Part shown: positions 10,413 to 22,109 of the stretch, piece by piece
Layout of the letters: each line of letters opens with the position of its first letter
How positions within the stretch are numbered: position 1 is the first letter of the stretch
Assembly (NCBI GenBank): GCA_013396995.1
Contig: VWZP01007349.1
Coordinates: 79,441 to 143,440, forward strand
DNA: 64,000 nt
Reading direction: 5' to 3'
Origin: Dicaeum eximium
Lineage: Eukaryota; Chordata; Aves; Passeriformes; Dicaeidae
Made by a program: the position numbers and the translations under genes
The notes under the pieces: generated by a model
Database searches by the model: none
What the model was told of the DNA's origin: nothing
Seen by the model: only the letters and a program-made list of their open reading frames with translations

Positions 10413-12999
10413 GGAGCAGAGAGAGAGGCTGGCATGTCCTGAGGGCTATGCAGGTGGAGGAGAGCTGTCCTCAGTCACAGTGGCAAGGGTCCTGGGGAGA
10501 AGACAACTGCAGCTGGCACTGACCAAGGGGTGTGGGGATAACAAGAGGGAGCAGAAACTGGGGTGGGTCATGCTGATGACTGGGGCCATAGGAGGGGGGC
10601 AGAAGGACTGGCCCTTTGGAGGGCAGCACATGTGGGTGAGGCTGTGGGTGGACATGGACAAGTGAGCTGTGTGAGCAAGGGCAGTGGTAGAAAGAGGAGT
10701 TCTGCAGGGCCTACAGCTGAAGCAGAGGTAAGGGAAAAGGGGCAGCTGTGAGGGGGCTGGGGATTGCATGGAGGAAGGAGGGAGTTGTTCGAGGGGGTTG
10801 GGAGGAGGAGCAGAGGATGGAGGGAGAGGAGTGCGAGGGGCTGGGGCCTCTCAGCTGCAGTGGAAAAGCTGCTGCAGCTCCAGGGGAAATGCTACTTGAA
10901 TTAATCATGGCGCTGGCTGCTGTGCCAAGCCCAGGAGGAGGCTGCTGGCAGCGCAAGGAAATAACTTTCACAGGAATTTGGAACAAATGCAGCTCTTCTG
11001 GCGGTAACAACAGCACTCACCTCCCCCCACAACCTCCCCACGTACCCGCATCTCCCCCATGCCCACACTCCTGTGTACTCCCAGATCCTCCTACAGGGCA
11101 GCCTGCTCCTCAGGACCGTGATGCTCTCCCTCCCCTTGTTCTGCTCCCCAGCACGCTCCCAGGCGTCTCCCCATCTAGCTTTGGAATGCTTGCCTTCTTG
11201 TTTCTAAGGAAGGGGAGGCCTGTTCTATGTTGTGCAAAGGTCTGAAAATAGGTTGATACTAAATCCCTTGCCCCAAGAACACCAACACAGGCAGCAATGC
11301 CCCCTTCCTCCTGCTACCTTCCTTGATTGCAGCTGGCGAGCATTAGTCCTTGTGCTGCTCCAGTGTCCATGCATGGCCATGCTCTCTGTGTCCCCGCACA
11401 GCCAAGGCATCGGGATCAGCCCTCCAGACCCTCTTTTGGCAATATAGTGTATGTGGCCTGATGTAGCCTCCAGCTTTTCATCCAAATCTTCCTCCGTGGG
11501 GCACAGCCCATGGGGTTGTCCCAGCGCTATGCATACAGCACTGCCCATGAATGGGCCATGGAATCACAAATCAGAACCAAAAACTCATCAGACTTGTCCT
11601 CAAAACCACAGAGACTCTACATTAGGTGCATTGCTGGTCACCTTTTCATTTCTGATGTTCCCTAACATTCATGTGTATGGGTGCAAAGGGAGGATGTAAA
11701 CCCTGGTTCCAAAATCATTAATACTGGATATATGCAAGAATCAATAATCCACCACTCCATGTCATTCAGGTTGCTGTCCAATCGGCCCATGCTCACCACA
11801 TGGGGCTCACAGTTCTCTCTGCCAGAGCACAGACAATACTTAATTTAGCACGAAAAGTCAGAAAGTCCCAGAAAAACACTATCTGACCACGCATGCAGTG
11901 TGCTGGTACACAGTCAAATGTTTAAAACAAATTTAAACCAGCAGGGTGAATTTATACCAGAGCAGTGCTTCACATCACGGACCACAGCACTGGAACGTGG
12001 TCCACTGCCCTAAAGCTTCTGCATCATCAGCTCATGGTGGCAGAGAGGAGCAAGGCAGCCAGCTGGTGACTGTCTTCTGCTCCATTTTCTGCTGGTCTCA
12101 TGTTCACTGCTACCCTGGGCTCTGTCTCCACCGGTGTTTCTTTTTCATCTCAGATTTGAACAGTGAGTTTGCTATTTCCTTTGCTTCATGCTCTGTCTGC
12201 TACTGTGGGACCTGGCCCTCAGTAAACACGACTAATAAACAGAGAAGATGTTATGAGTTCCTTTTTCTTTCTCAGAAGCTCAGGCCAGCAACCTCTGCTC
12301 ATCCCTGTTCATATCCAGACACAAAGAGTGACCCACAGACAGAATGGAGTCTGCAAGGGAGCAGATCATCTGTCGTCGTTCCTCAGGTCTGCCCTGCTCA
12401 CTCCCAGGGACTCTTTCCTTCCCCACCTTCCTCTCTCGTCCACGGAGAGCAGACACCACTGTCTAAAAACAGAAATGGTCCTCCCAGGGTTTTCTGCTTC
12501 AAAATGTGTCAGACTGACAAAGAAGCAAACCCACTGAGTTCTGTGCTGACCTGGGTGGCTGTCCTGTACCTCATCTGGCAGGGCCTGCCTGTGACCTGAG
12601 CACTCATGACCATTGTGTGGGTCTGGACAAAACCCAGACCTTGACAGAGATACTTTAACTGTCCCGAGGCAGGGCGAGCCCCAGTGCGTGCAAGCCATTG
12701 AGATGCAGTCAAGCAGGAGCAATAGCACAAAAGGGCCGTGAGGGCAGCACATCTGACATGGGAAGCTTTGTGGGGAGCAGTGCTGGGCACCGGACACCAC
12801 CATGAGCCCTGGCACCACCTCTGAAGCCTTCCTGTTTGAGGCAACAGGGGTGGTCATGCCAGGCTGCTGTGCTCCAAGCCCAGGGCTCCCTGACCTGGCC
12901 CTGCCCAGCTCAGACTTGGCTGGCTCCTGCTGCATCCTCGATCAAGCCATTGGCCTGGCCAGCCTCCTTTCCCATCCTCTCACATTTCCTGGCCCAGAG
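10413..12999. other. DCHS1 intron, no gene seen
   Basis: Mixed unique-looking sequence. The 217-residue frame at 11946-12599 and its neighbours lack domains and are overlapped by comparably long antisense frames, so I do not call them. No RNA gene or clear repeat was seen. Confidence 0.4.
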
Positions 13000-13024
13000 G
13001 AAGCAGCAGCAGATGTGTGAGCTG

Positions 13025-13350
13025 TTTGCTTTGTGCCGAGGCCGCGCGGGAGTTACCTGCGCTCAGCCCAGACGCGCCGTTTCCAAACGAAACACAAGGA
13101 CTAAGCCAAGAGCATCGAAACGTCGCCAAGCCTGGGTCACTACCAGCTGCCAGGCCAGCCCCGTCCGTGCACGGCGCAGCGCCGGGCAGCCGTGCCCTGG
13201 ACACCCGTGGGGCGTGCCTCGGCCCCGCACGGCCCGGCTCCCACGCTCTCCCTCCCGCCTGGCCCCATGCTCGCTGTCAGGAGCCCGGCCGCCATCTCCG
13301 ATTGCATTTCCAGAGCGCCTTCCCACACGGCGAGCAGCGCTGAGCAGGAA
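13025..13350. promoter_or_regulatory. Small CpG-rich islet inside the DCHS1 intron
   Basis: A 300-bp block dense in CpG (GGCCGCGCGGG, ACGCGCCG, CGGCGCAGCGCCGGGC) within CpG-poor flanks. It could be an alternative promoter, enhancer or an unmethylated islet. No start exon can be assigned. Confidence 0.4.
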
Positions 13351-13479
13351 GGCACGGACAAGGAAAGAGGGAGGGCCTGCCTTCGGTGGCTGTGCAGCCC
13401 AGACACCCCTGGCACATGCCCAGGGCTGCCATGCTCATGCAAGGACACACAGCATCTCTGCTCTGACCCTGGCCATGAA

Positions 13480-13930
13480 CCCACCCCTGACCCTTTCCCC
13501 GTCTCTGTCGCCAGCCCTGCCCCATCCCCACCCACCCCACACTGGGACAGTGTGTTGTGTTGCCCAGCATACACCAAACCCAAATCTCCCCTGACCTACA
13601 TCTTCGTCTTCATCTCCCACTCACTTCTTCTGCCCAGACCTCCCCCTAATCCTACCTTGACCCATCCCCAAGCCCCCTGATCTATGCCATCCTACACTTC
13701 CCCCTGTCCCACATGCCTTCTCTGTTCCACACCTGGCCCTCACTGCCACCCAATTCCTCCTTCCTGCCACACTCCTACCCCATCCCCTGCACTCACCCCC
13801 CAACAAGCCCCTCTCCAGCACTCCCACCCCACACCAGCAGTCACCTGCATGCACACACACACCCCTCACAGACCATCCTCCACAGCTCACACTCACACCC
13901 CCCACGCCCCTGCAGTGTACCCACAGGGCA
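13480..13930 (+). repeat. C-rich low-complexity tract
   Basis: The plus strand is dominated by CCCC, CACACC and CTTCC words, nearly devoid of G for long stretches. It yields spurious Pro/Ser/His-rich frames on both strands. No fixed repeat unit. Confidence 0.7.
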
Positions 13931-14936
13931 CCCATAGACCATTCTTTCTTGCCAGCTCCAAATTTTCCTCTAGGGTGACCTAGAGACCCTTTTTCTTGGC
14001 CAAGTCACAGGACCTCCTCCAGCCTTGTCTTATGGACCTCAGATTTTCTGTTCTTCCCATCCCCTTGGGCATCTCTCACCAACCTGGCACCAGAGCTTCT
14101 CATGGTCCCAGCCAGACATGCCCATGTCCCACAACTCCAGCAAAGAAGTGCCCCCAGCACCCATGGTGCTTGTCCCGATGGACAGTTTGGATGCTGCCAT
14201 GGTTGGCAGTGGCTCACTGCACCCCCACACCTGCCCTCATCCCAATCAGGTAGGTGGCATCACCTGTCCCCAGGAACCAGGGCCTGAGGTGCAGCAGAAA
14301 CACCAAACACAGGATTCAGATGACACCACTAGCTCATCATGCAGTCACAGAGCTTTTGGAAGCTCAGCAGCTCTCCAGCTCCAGCTGCAGCCTCTTGCCA
14401 CATAAAGCCTGGTGCAGCAGCACGTGTGTCAGCTCATTAGCTCATTAGCATAATTAATGCTAATGCTCACAGCCAGCCTTACCAACACTGATGAACTTGG
14501 GCTAACAGCCTCACAGGGGGAGAGGGAAGTTCGAAGCCTGGCTACAGGCAGTTTCCCAGAGGCAGTATCGTGTTCCTTAGCCCCATTTTGAGTGTCCTGG
14601 CTGCAAGGTAGCTCCACACTGATGCAAGCAAGGCCTGACACAGCAGGACCCACCTCAAGAGAGGCCCACACCACGCTCTGCATGATGGGTAGCCTTGCCG
14701 TGTGCCCGATGTCAGCGGCATTGCCCACTGCTTGCACACAGAAAGGATGGACATGACTTGGCCTCATTCCGGACTCACACCAAGCATGGGGATCTCCGCT
14801 CCAGCATTCCTGCAGCCAATGCTGCCTGTCACAGCCATGACACCTGCACCAAACACCAACACCCATCTCCCACCCCAAGCTGCTCACAGCCCTGGCTGTG
14901 CCCCTGCCGAGCTCAGGCCTCAATACCTGTACCTAC
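13931..14936. other. DCHS1 intron proximal to the first coding exon
   Basis: Unique-looking sequence with a palindromic site at 14443-14465 (listed separately). No second cadherin exon was found here. Confidence 0.5.
14443..14465. promoter_or_regulatory. Perfect palindrome with POU/homeodomain core
   Basis: Arms CATTAGCAT (14443-14451) and ATGCTAATG (14457-14465) are exact reverse complements around AATTA. The centre GCATAATTAATGC resembles the POU4F (Brn3) site and also holds a TAATTA homeodomain core. A further CATTAG lies just upstream at 14435. It is a candidate intronic enhancer element of DCHS1, by inference from motif only. Confidence 0.45.
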
Positions 14937-16688
14937 CTGCAAGAAGCAGGTCCCAACGGGGGTGTTCTCCTTCAGGGACACATTGTAGAAGTTACTCCTG
15001 AACACTGGCTCATTGTCATTGACATCCTGCAAGGCCACATGCACCACAGCTGAGGAAGAGAGGGCAGGGGTTCCCCGGTCTGTGGCCAGCACAGTGAGCT
15101 GAGGCTGAGGATCCTTTTCATAATCCAGTGGGGCAGCAGTGGTGATGATGCCAGTGGCAGGGTCAATGGTAAACCAGCTGGAGTGGGTGTCATGGCCGTG
15201 CAGAATGCTGTACCGCACTTCCCCATTGGGACCCTGGTCCTTGTCACGAGCTGTCACCTGCAGGACAAAGCTGCCTGGATACACCACCTCAGGGATGCTC
15301 TGCTTGTACTCCTGCTGGTCAAAGAGTGGGGGATTGTCATTAACATCCATCACCTGCAGCACAAAGGCTGATTCTGCCCGGAGCGGGGGTGTTCCTGAGT
15401 CAGTCGCTGTCACCCGCAGATCATAGGAGTCTCTTTCTTCCCGGTCCAGAAGTTGGTCCACACAGATAAGATAGATGATGTTGTCCTTGGTAGTGAGGGC
15501 AAACTTGCCATCTCCTCCCTCCAGCGTGACATTGACATTGGAATACTCTCCATAGTCTGGATCGGAAACAGAAATGCGTGCCACATACTGTCCGGGCTGG
15601 GCTCCCTCGGAGATCTGTGGGGAGCCGTCCTCACTCAGAAAGATGATAGTCATGGTGGGCTGGTTGTCGTTGTAGTCACGCACATGGATAGTGACAAAGG
15701 CTGTGGTGACCTCAGGATGGACAGCCTTATCCCTTGCCTGCACCACCAGCTCGTGCACCTTCCTCACTTCATAGTCCAGACCCTTGTTGAGCTTGATGAC
15801 TCCAGTCCGGGCATCAATGGTGAAGTACTGGTCAGGATCGCTCTGCCGCCGGTTGATCTCATAAATGACATCCCCATTGTCACCTTCGTCTGCGTCAGAG
15901 GCAAAGACCTGCAGGATGCTGCTGCCAGGTTTCAGATTCTCTGAAATGAGCGTATGATAGCGGCTCTGGTTGAAGCTGGGGGCATTGTCATTGATGTCCT
16001 GAATGGACACATCCAGTGTCATCTGGGTGCTCCGGGGAGGAGAGCCACCATCGTAGGCTTCCAACAGCAGTGAGTATGATGAACGGTTCTCCCGATCCAG
16101 AACGTTGCTGACCACCAGGTCCAAATACAGGATCCCATTGGGTCCTCGACGTGTTTCCAGGCGGAAGGCCTGCCCCACATTCCCTTCCTTAATCATATAG
16201 CCTTGAGTGTTCAGGAGGCCACTGTCAGCATCAAAGGCTGGGTCCAAGGGAAACCTGCTGCCAATGGGTGTGTGCTCTGGGATCTGAAAGGTGCTGTGCT
16301 GTTTGGGAAACGCTGGGGCATGGTCATTGATGTCATTCACTTGGATGTTCACTTCTACCGTGATGCCCTCCGGGGTGACAGCAATGAAGCTGTAGCGGTC
16401 CCGAGTCTCCCGGTCCAAGACACGAGCTGTTTTGATGATCCCAGTATTCTCATCTATCCCCAAGTCAGTGGAGACGCCACTGCCCTCCTGTGCTGAGATG
16501 AAATACATGTAGGCACTAGTTTCAGGGGGTAGGCCAGCACTGATGTCCCCAATGATGGTGCCAGCCGGCTGCTCCTCATCTATTTGTAGATCCAGGGTGC
16601 CCAGGACAGCAGAGCCCATCCCTGCTCTCAGACCCCCGAGAATAAGCAGCTCCAGCAGAAGCATTGTTGAACCCTTCATTTGCTCCAT
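14937..16688 (-). CDS. DCHS1: DCHS1 (dachsous cadherin-related 1), first coding exon
   Basis: Partial CDS of a giant protocadherin-type cadherin that binds FAT4 across cell contacts in planar cell polarity and Hippo signalling. This exon gives residues 1-584. A hydrophobic leader (about residues 9-20) is followed by cadherin repeats, each closed by a calcium-binding linker: DINDHAP (119-125), then QDINDNAP, RDYNDNQP, MDVNDNPP, and QDVNDNEP at about 554-561; repeat 6 has just begun. LDRE and DADS/DAD-type calcium motifs are intact. The segment LDLQIDEEQPAGTIIGDISAG is close to what I recall of mammalian DCHS1, which identifies it over DCHS2. I chose ATG 16688-16686 (MEQMKGS) because of its GCCATGG context; three upstream codons are open but begin with TTG, not ATG. 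A plausible acceptor lies at 16753-16752, so 16751-16689 would be 5'UTR. The exon ends in phase 0 at a CAG|GTAGGT donor. No further cadherin exon is visible to the left in the window; the human protein is about 3,300 residues, so most of the gene is outside. Confidence 0.95.
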
Positions 16689-16751
16689 GGCTGGCAAACA
16701 GCAGAGCAGAGGGTGTCTTGATCTCCTTTGCAGAGTTCACTTTAATCCTGC

Positions 16752-19700
16752 CTGGAATGCAGACCAGAGGATACTGGTTAAGAGGGAGCAAAGGAAGGAC
16801 AGAAAACAGCCTGGAGAGGGAAGGCTGCCCGTTACCTGCTGCCCGATCACTGTGTATCGCCTGTCCCTCACAAGAAGCAAATGTGACAATATGTCAGAGC
16901 CCACCCAGAACAAAGGCCTGGGACAGCACCTGGAGTCAGCCCAGCAGGTCACACCTGACAGTGCACCGAGGTGAGCAGCTAGGACCCTGTCACCTGTAGG
17001 TGCTTCCTACATCCTCAAGTGCTCTGGCAGAACTGGCACCAGCTGCCCCAGAGCAGCATGCCCCTGTGTCTTTAACAGCTGAATGCTTCTTGTGAGGTTC
17101 AGAGCCTGCCTGCAAGAGGACAGAGGTTTTTGGGCAAACATCAGCCTTGCATCTCTCCACCCCGAAAAAAGCTGGTCTCAAATTACGAGATAGCTCAGCG
17201 AGTCACTGGTTGAGACCCTAGCTCCCACCCCCCCTCTCTCCCCAGCAGTGTGCCTTTCAGGACCTCAGGGACATAGGTGCCAAAAACCCATGAAGTGCAA
17301 ATCTGCTGTCCCTGGGAAGAAGCACAGAACTGCAGTGGGCTTCCATCCAGTGAACAATAAATAAAAAAGGATGTATTGCAAAGGATGTGCCCACAGCTGG
17401 GAATGCCCGGGATAAAACCAGACCAGGCTCATTGTTTGGGCTGGCTCAGAGATGTGTGGGTGCCCCAAGCTGGTACCATGGAGGGCGGTGGCAGTGCAGT
17501 AGGAACGCAGCGACTCCCTCGGAGCTGCCAGCTGCTCCGTCCCACACCCTCCGCTGCTCACTCCCCTCCTTTGTCTCCTCGCTGCTCCTTGCTGGCTCCG
17601 ACTCCTTCCCTCCCTTTCCCCCGTAACTGCATTTCATTGCAGCAGTGGGGGAGGGCCGCGCAGGCAGCCACAGCTCCCGCAGCCCTGCAGCCGGACACGG
17701 CGCACTGCCGGACACGCTCCCCGCGCCAGGGCTGCCAGCCCCCGGCACTGCCCACCCCTCCCGAGAACAGCCACGACAACCCAGCGGCCAAGGAGCTGTG
17801 AAGAACACCAACCCCAACACTCGCTCGGCCCCAGTGAACGAGGCTTCGTGGTCTGCAGGGATGGCGGCAGCATGAGCTCACACTTGGACTCTCTTGAAAG
17901 CATTTGCTGCTGGTCCCAAAACCACGCTCAGGAGCGGCTCATGTCAGACGCAGGAGTAAGAACCTCACTGTCTTGGGGGATGGAGGTGGCTGGCAATGCC
18001 TAGTCTGGGGACTAAGAATATCAGCCCTTGACCAAAAACCTCATGGCGGTGTTAACCCTTTCCAGGGGACATGTGATGGTATTCTTGGGTCCCCTTTCCC
18101 ACCTCAGATCAGCTGTCTAGATTTATTTTTCCTATGGAAATCCTGGGTTAGTGACAGAAACAAAATAATTTCAAAGTATTTTCGACTCATAAAGAAATAT
18201 TTACTTCAGTGGGCATCCAGTCTGAGGCTCATCCACACATTCTGAGGTAAATTCACATGCTTTTCTTATACCCAGCAAGTGAGAACCCTCACAGTGTCCT
18301 AGGACCTGAAGTCAAAAGACAGTACTTTTGTGGGCTGCGATTTGGGAATCTGCATTAACTCAGTGATCCTACACAGGTCTGCCTCTCTGTTGGAGCTAGT
18401 TCTACTTCCCCAGATGGAGGGGTAACTGCCTACCCCTAGAACATGCAGTGCTGGAGGAATCAGGTAGCTTCTGTGATGAGACTGCACCATTCCAATGGTG
18501 CTCCAGATGCTCAGGTCATGGGAAGGGCCAGGGCAGAGAGTTTAAAGCCTTGGCAGGAGCTTAGAGAAAAGAAAAAAAGTGTTGAAAAGCAGGTAGAGGG
18601 CCAAGATTCCCTGGGGCAACCTCAGTGACTAAGGACAGGATGGACCTAACAGTTCTTGGGTAGTGTCTGGAAGAAATCAGGGCATAGACATGGGGAAAAG
18701 CCCACCTAGTTCCATTAGTAATGTTGCTCTTACTAACGTTGCATTAGTAGTGTTGCGAAGCCAGCAAGGCTTTGTGGACTGCTGGAGGGGAGGAGAGAAA
18801 CTTAAAATGCAAATCTGGAGAGTGTGAGGAGCAGCTGAGAGCACTAGCACAACCAGGGAACAAAAATTAGGGTCCCTGGGCTGGAAAACTAGTGATGAAA
18901 GCCTGTGTAAGCTTCTTCAGTTCTATCCTTCCTGGATGCAATTGAGTAGTTTCACAGCAAGCCTATCTTTCAGCAAAAGATGCAACTGAACAGTTACTAG
19001 GCTGCACCAGTCAGAGGTGGGCAGAAGCCATCTTTGGTACCAGCAGACCCCTGTTACAATGAGGTCTGCAGGTTTGGGTCAGAGGAAAACAGCAGTGACC
19101 TCAGTGGATGCAGAGTCACAAAATCTGAACAGCTGCTTCCAGTTAGCGCAGAGCTCAGTGCAGGGGCTGGCTTGGCCGGTCTGTGTAACGTGAGCCACAC
19201 TGCCCCACTCCCTCTCTGTCCCTCCCACCACCGGGCACCGAGATCCCTTGTGAAGAACGGCAGCAGGAGTCTCGGAAGAAAACTGCCGGAGAATCTCTCC
19301 ACATACGTCTTTGAGGTACAGAGGCATGGTGAGGAGGTTGACAGGAAGGGCAGCTAAAATGAAGCAAGCTGCAACATCCATCTAAGCCTAGGGCTGACAA
19401 GCTGGGGCACCGGGGGAGCCCAGCCTACACGTAGCAGATGTATGGTATTTTGAAAGAAAAAATATATGGGATTACATTGGGACCACTGTGTGCACCCTTG
19501 CCAGTGGGAGCATGTGGCTTCTGTCAGCCTCGAGAAAGGGGAAGTGGGCTTACAGCAGCCCCAGCAGAGGAGCTGGAAAGACGGCACCCACTGTGCATGC
19601 CACAAACAGATGTCAGTGTGCTTGCTGTGCAAAGGCTCCATGAAAGCTCCAGATGCTGCTGATGCCATACCCTAGGTCTGACATGAGAGGCCTTGACTCG

Positions 19701-20279
19701 TGTAATGATGTTTTTGAGACTCCAGTTCAGAAGAAGAAGCCTGTTTAATCTTTGCCGAGTGCTGGCCACCGACCTGGAATGTGCTTTCCTCCTGTACATT
19801 CACAGAGATTCTCTCTCTCTACTTTCAGATGATCTGCCCTCAAAACCATGCACAGCCCCGACTTGCCCATAGTGCAGCCTCGGGCTAAGAAGTCACTTCC
19901 AGCCTCCACTCAGCCTACCACTACCTAGAGCCACCTCCATGCCTCCTGGCTCTCCTACCATCTCCCACCTGGGCCTCCAGGACCGGCACCGTTCTGCTGG
20001 CTCCCAGCCCGGCCACACAGCCTCATGACCCTCTGATACGGGCCCCGAGCAGCTAGAGCGGTGGTGGCAGTCCTTTCCTGAGGATGAGCTTAAGTCCCTA
20101 CTGCATCATTGTGAATCCCACTTTTGTGCCACATTGGGGCTCCCCGCGGGCTCTCCTGTCTCTCAGAACGCATCCCCCACAAAGGAAAGTCTAATGAAAT
20201 ATTTCCGCGCCGGAGCCAATTCCCACAGTCCCAGTCTCGGGACATCCCCGCGCTGCATCGGCCCCCGCCAGACTGTGCC
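16752..20279. other. DCHS1 intron 1, no coding exon seen
   Basis: Extends from the putative acceptor to the CpG island. A GC-rich islet at about 17640-17880 might be an alternative first exon, but no donor could be assigned with confidence. The rest is unique-looking without clear repeats. Confidence 0.45.
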
Positions 20280-20590
20280 CATGGCCGAGGCGCTGCGGGG
20301 CCTCGCCTGCCCCCCGTACCCTGCAGCCCGCGGCTGTCGGGGCTCGCTCTCCCCTGCAGCTCCGGGCTCTCGGGGCTCCCCAGCCGCCGGGCCCAGCGTC
20401 CACTGCCGCTCCCTGTCCCCGTCCCTGGCGCTCCCGGACGTCCCGCACCGGGCGGCCTCGGTGCCGGCGTTCTGCCAGCTCCGCTCCCCGCTCCGCCCGA
20501 GTTCGCAGCCCCCGCCCGGCGCCTCCACGGTTCCGCTCAGCGCCCTCCCCTCGGCGGGTCTGCCCTGCAGCGGCACCGTGAGCGCCCGCT

Positions 20591-20664
20591 CCCGTGCCGT
20601 GCCGTGCCGTGCCGTGCCGTGCCGTGCCGTGCCGTGCTGTGCCGTGCTGTGCCGTGCCGTGCCG
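20591..20664 (+). repeat. (GTGCC)n pentamer repeat in the CpG island
   Basis: About a dozen copies of GTGCC with a few GTGCT variants. It lies 95 bp from the assembly gap; GC-rich simple DNA of this kind is hard to sequence and probably contributed to the gap. Confidence 0.85.
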
Positions 20665-20759
20665 CCCGGCAGGGGCCAGCGCCGCTGCCGCCAGCGAGCC
20701 CGGTCCGGCCGCGGCTCTGCGGTGTTGCGCCGCCTCGGGCGCGTCCCCCCGTCCCCCCC

Positions 20760-20819
20760 NNNNNNNNNNNNNNNNNNNNNNNNNNNNNNNNNNNNNNNNN
20801 NNNNNNNNNNNNNNNNNNN
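20760..20819. other. Assembly gap (60 N)
   Basis: A run of N inside the CpG island. Its true length is unknown. Part of the DCHS1 promoter or exon 1 may be missing. Confidence 0.99.
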
Positions 20820-21450
20820 CCTGGTCCCGGTCCCGGTCCGGTCCCACCGTGCGATGATGCCACCGTGCGTGGCAACGTGCGGGGGCCGAGCCCCGGCGCT
20901 AGGATTTACCCTGCGCGTCCCGTGCCGGCGGCGTTCACATCCCGCAGGGTCCGGCCCCGCCACGACGTCCCGCAGCCTCCCCGTTGCTCCGGCGCCAAGG
21001 TCGCTCCGGTACCGTCGGCCGCTCCAGTGCCCCGAGCGCTCCGGTGCTCCTCCGGTGCCGCGGCCGCCCCGGTGCGGCTGTGGCCCTGCGGAGCGCTCGG
21101 CGGCGGGTCGGCGTTGGCTCGGAGCTGGCTCGGCGCGAAGGCTCCTGCTGAAACCCGACCCAGCGCCGCCCTCAGCCCCCCGCTCCCTCCGCCGCCCCCT
21201 CCCCGCCCCGCACCGGAGCGCGCCGGCGGAGCGCGGCCCCGAGGCGGCTCTGGACGGGCGAGCGGGGGTGCGGGCGGTGCGCCAGTACGGCCGGGCACCA
21301 AAGGGTCGGGGAGCAGGATCGGCACGGAGAGGGAGAAAGGGCTGGACCCGGAGTACAGGAAGATGGAAGGAAGCGGTGGGCGCCGGGAGCCCGAGAAAAT
21401 GGGAAGGGGTTGGCAGGAGCCGGAGCAGGAGTGGGATGGGACTGGTCAGG

Positions 21451-22109
21451 AAGAGAGCTGGGCAGGGGATGAAATGAGGCTGTGGGCGACGCCGGGGGTT
21501 ATGTGGGGACATGATCACAAGCCATTCTTTCCTCTCTACCGCAGTTGCTTCTATAGCACATAACCCAGAGGCCAAGTACCTGTGACCTGTCACCTGTGGC
21601 CTTAATTCACATCAGGGCTCCTGAAGTCCAGACTGGAAGGTGCTCACTCAGTGCACCTGTGCTACGAGGGACTGGGGCTCCACCAGTCTATGCCAGGGAA
21701 AAAAAGAAGACGGATGGCTGTCCAGGCATCTCCCCCTGCAACTGGGTCCTCAGCTTGGCTTGGCCACTCAGGCAGCTTTTGCTTGCCCCATTCAGGTCTC
21801 AGCAGTCTGTGTGTCTGTTGGAGCCATGCAGCCTCTAGGGCCAATAACCACTGCTGGACCTTCTTTGATTTCTTAGTGGAGAAACTGCTGTTGACTAGGG
21901 TCTGTTGCAAAGATCGTCTGCTAAAGGTCATGGCCCAGTGTGCTCTGAGGTGGTCAGATGGTCCTTACAATCTTGTGCCTGTTTGTTCAGTTTCAACAAC
22001 TACAGCCTTGACTTAGCTATCGTGTCTCATTTCTCTGGCAGACCTTTAATGTTGTGTAGAGTACAACAGCTCTCAATCCCCATGCGTAAGAAATCAGGCA
22101 AGGGTTAGG
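21451..22109. other. Intergenic DNA, no gene seen
   Basis: Sequence leaving the CpG island. Short frames only, no recognisable repeat or exon. Confidence 0.4.

Larger units (their letters stand above)
20280..21450 (-). promoter_or_regulatory. DCHS1: CpG island, probable DCHS1 promoter and noncoding exon 1
   Basis: About 1.2 kb of very GC-rich, CpG-dense sequence interrupted by an assembly gap. It lies 3.6 kb 5' of the DCHS1 coding exon, whose upstream acceptor implies a noncoding first exon. No other gene start is near, so I assign it to DCHS1. Long open frames here on both strands reflect base composition and show no homology I can recognise. Confidence 0.6.

Noticed and set aside
11946..12599. 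217-residue plus-strand frame
   Set aside because: No domain, and comparable antisense frames overlap part of it; no evidence of exon borders or conservation could be tested.
12836..13594. 252-residue plus-strand frame
   Set aside because: Falls on the CpG islet and C-rich tract with comparable frames on the other strand; no domain or splice context.
16689..16697. Three-codon upstream extension of DCHS1
   Set aside because: Starts with TTG; ATG at 16688 has a good Kozak context and begins the signal peptide.
20124..21563. Long frames of 447-479 residues on both strands
   Set aside because: GC-rich CpG-island composition, an N gap inside, overlapping frames on both strands and no domain.
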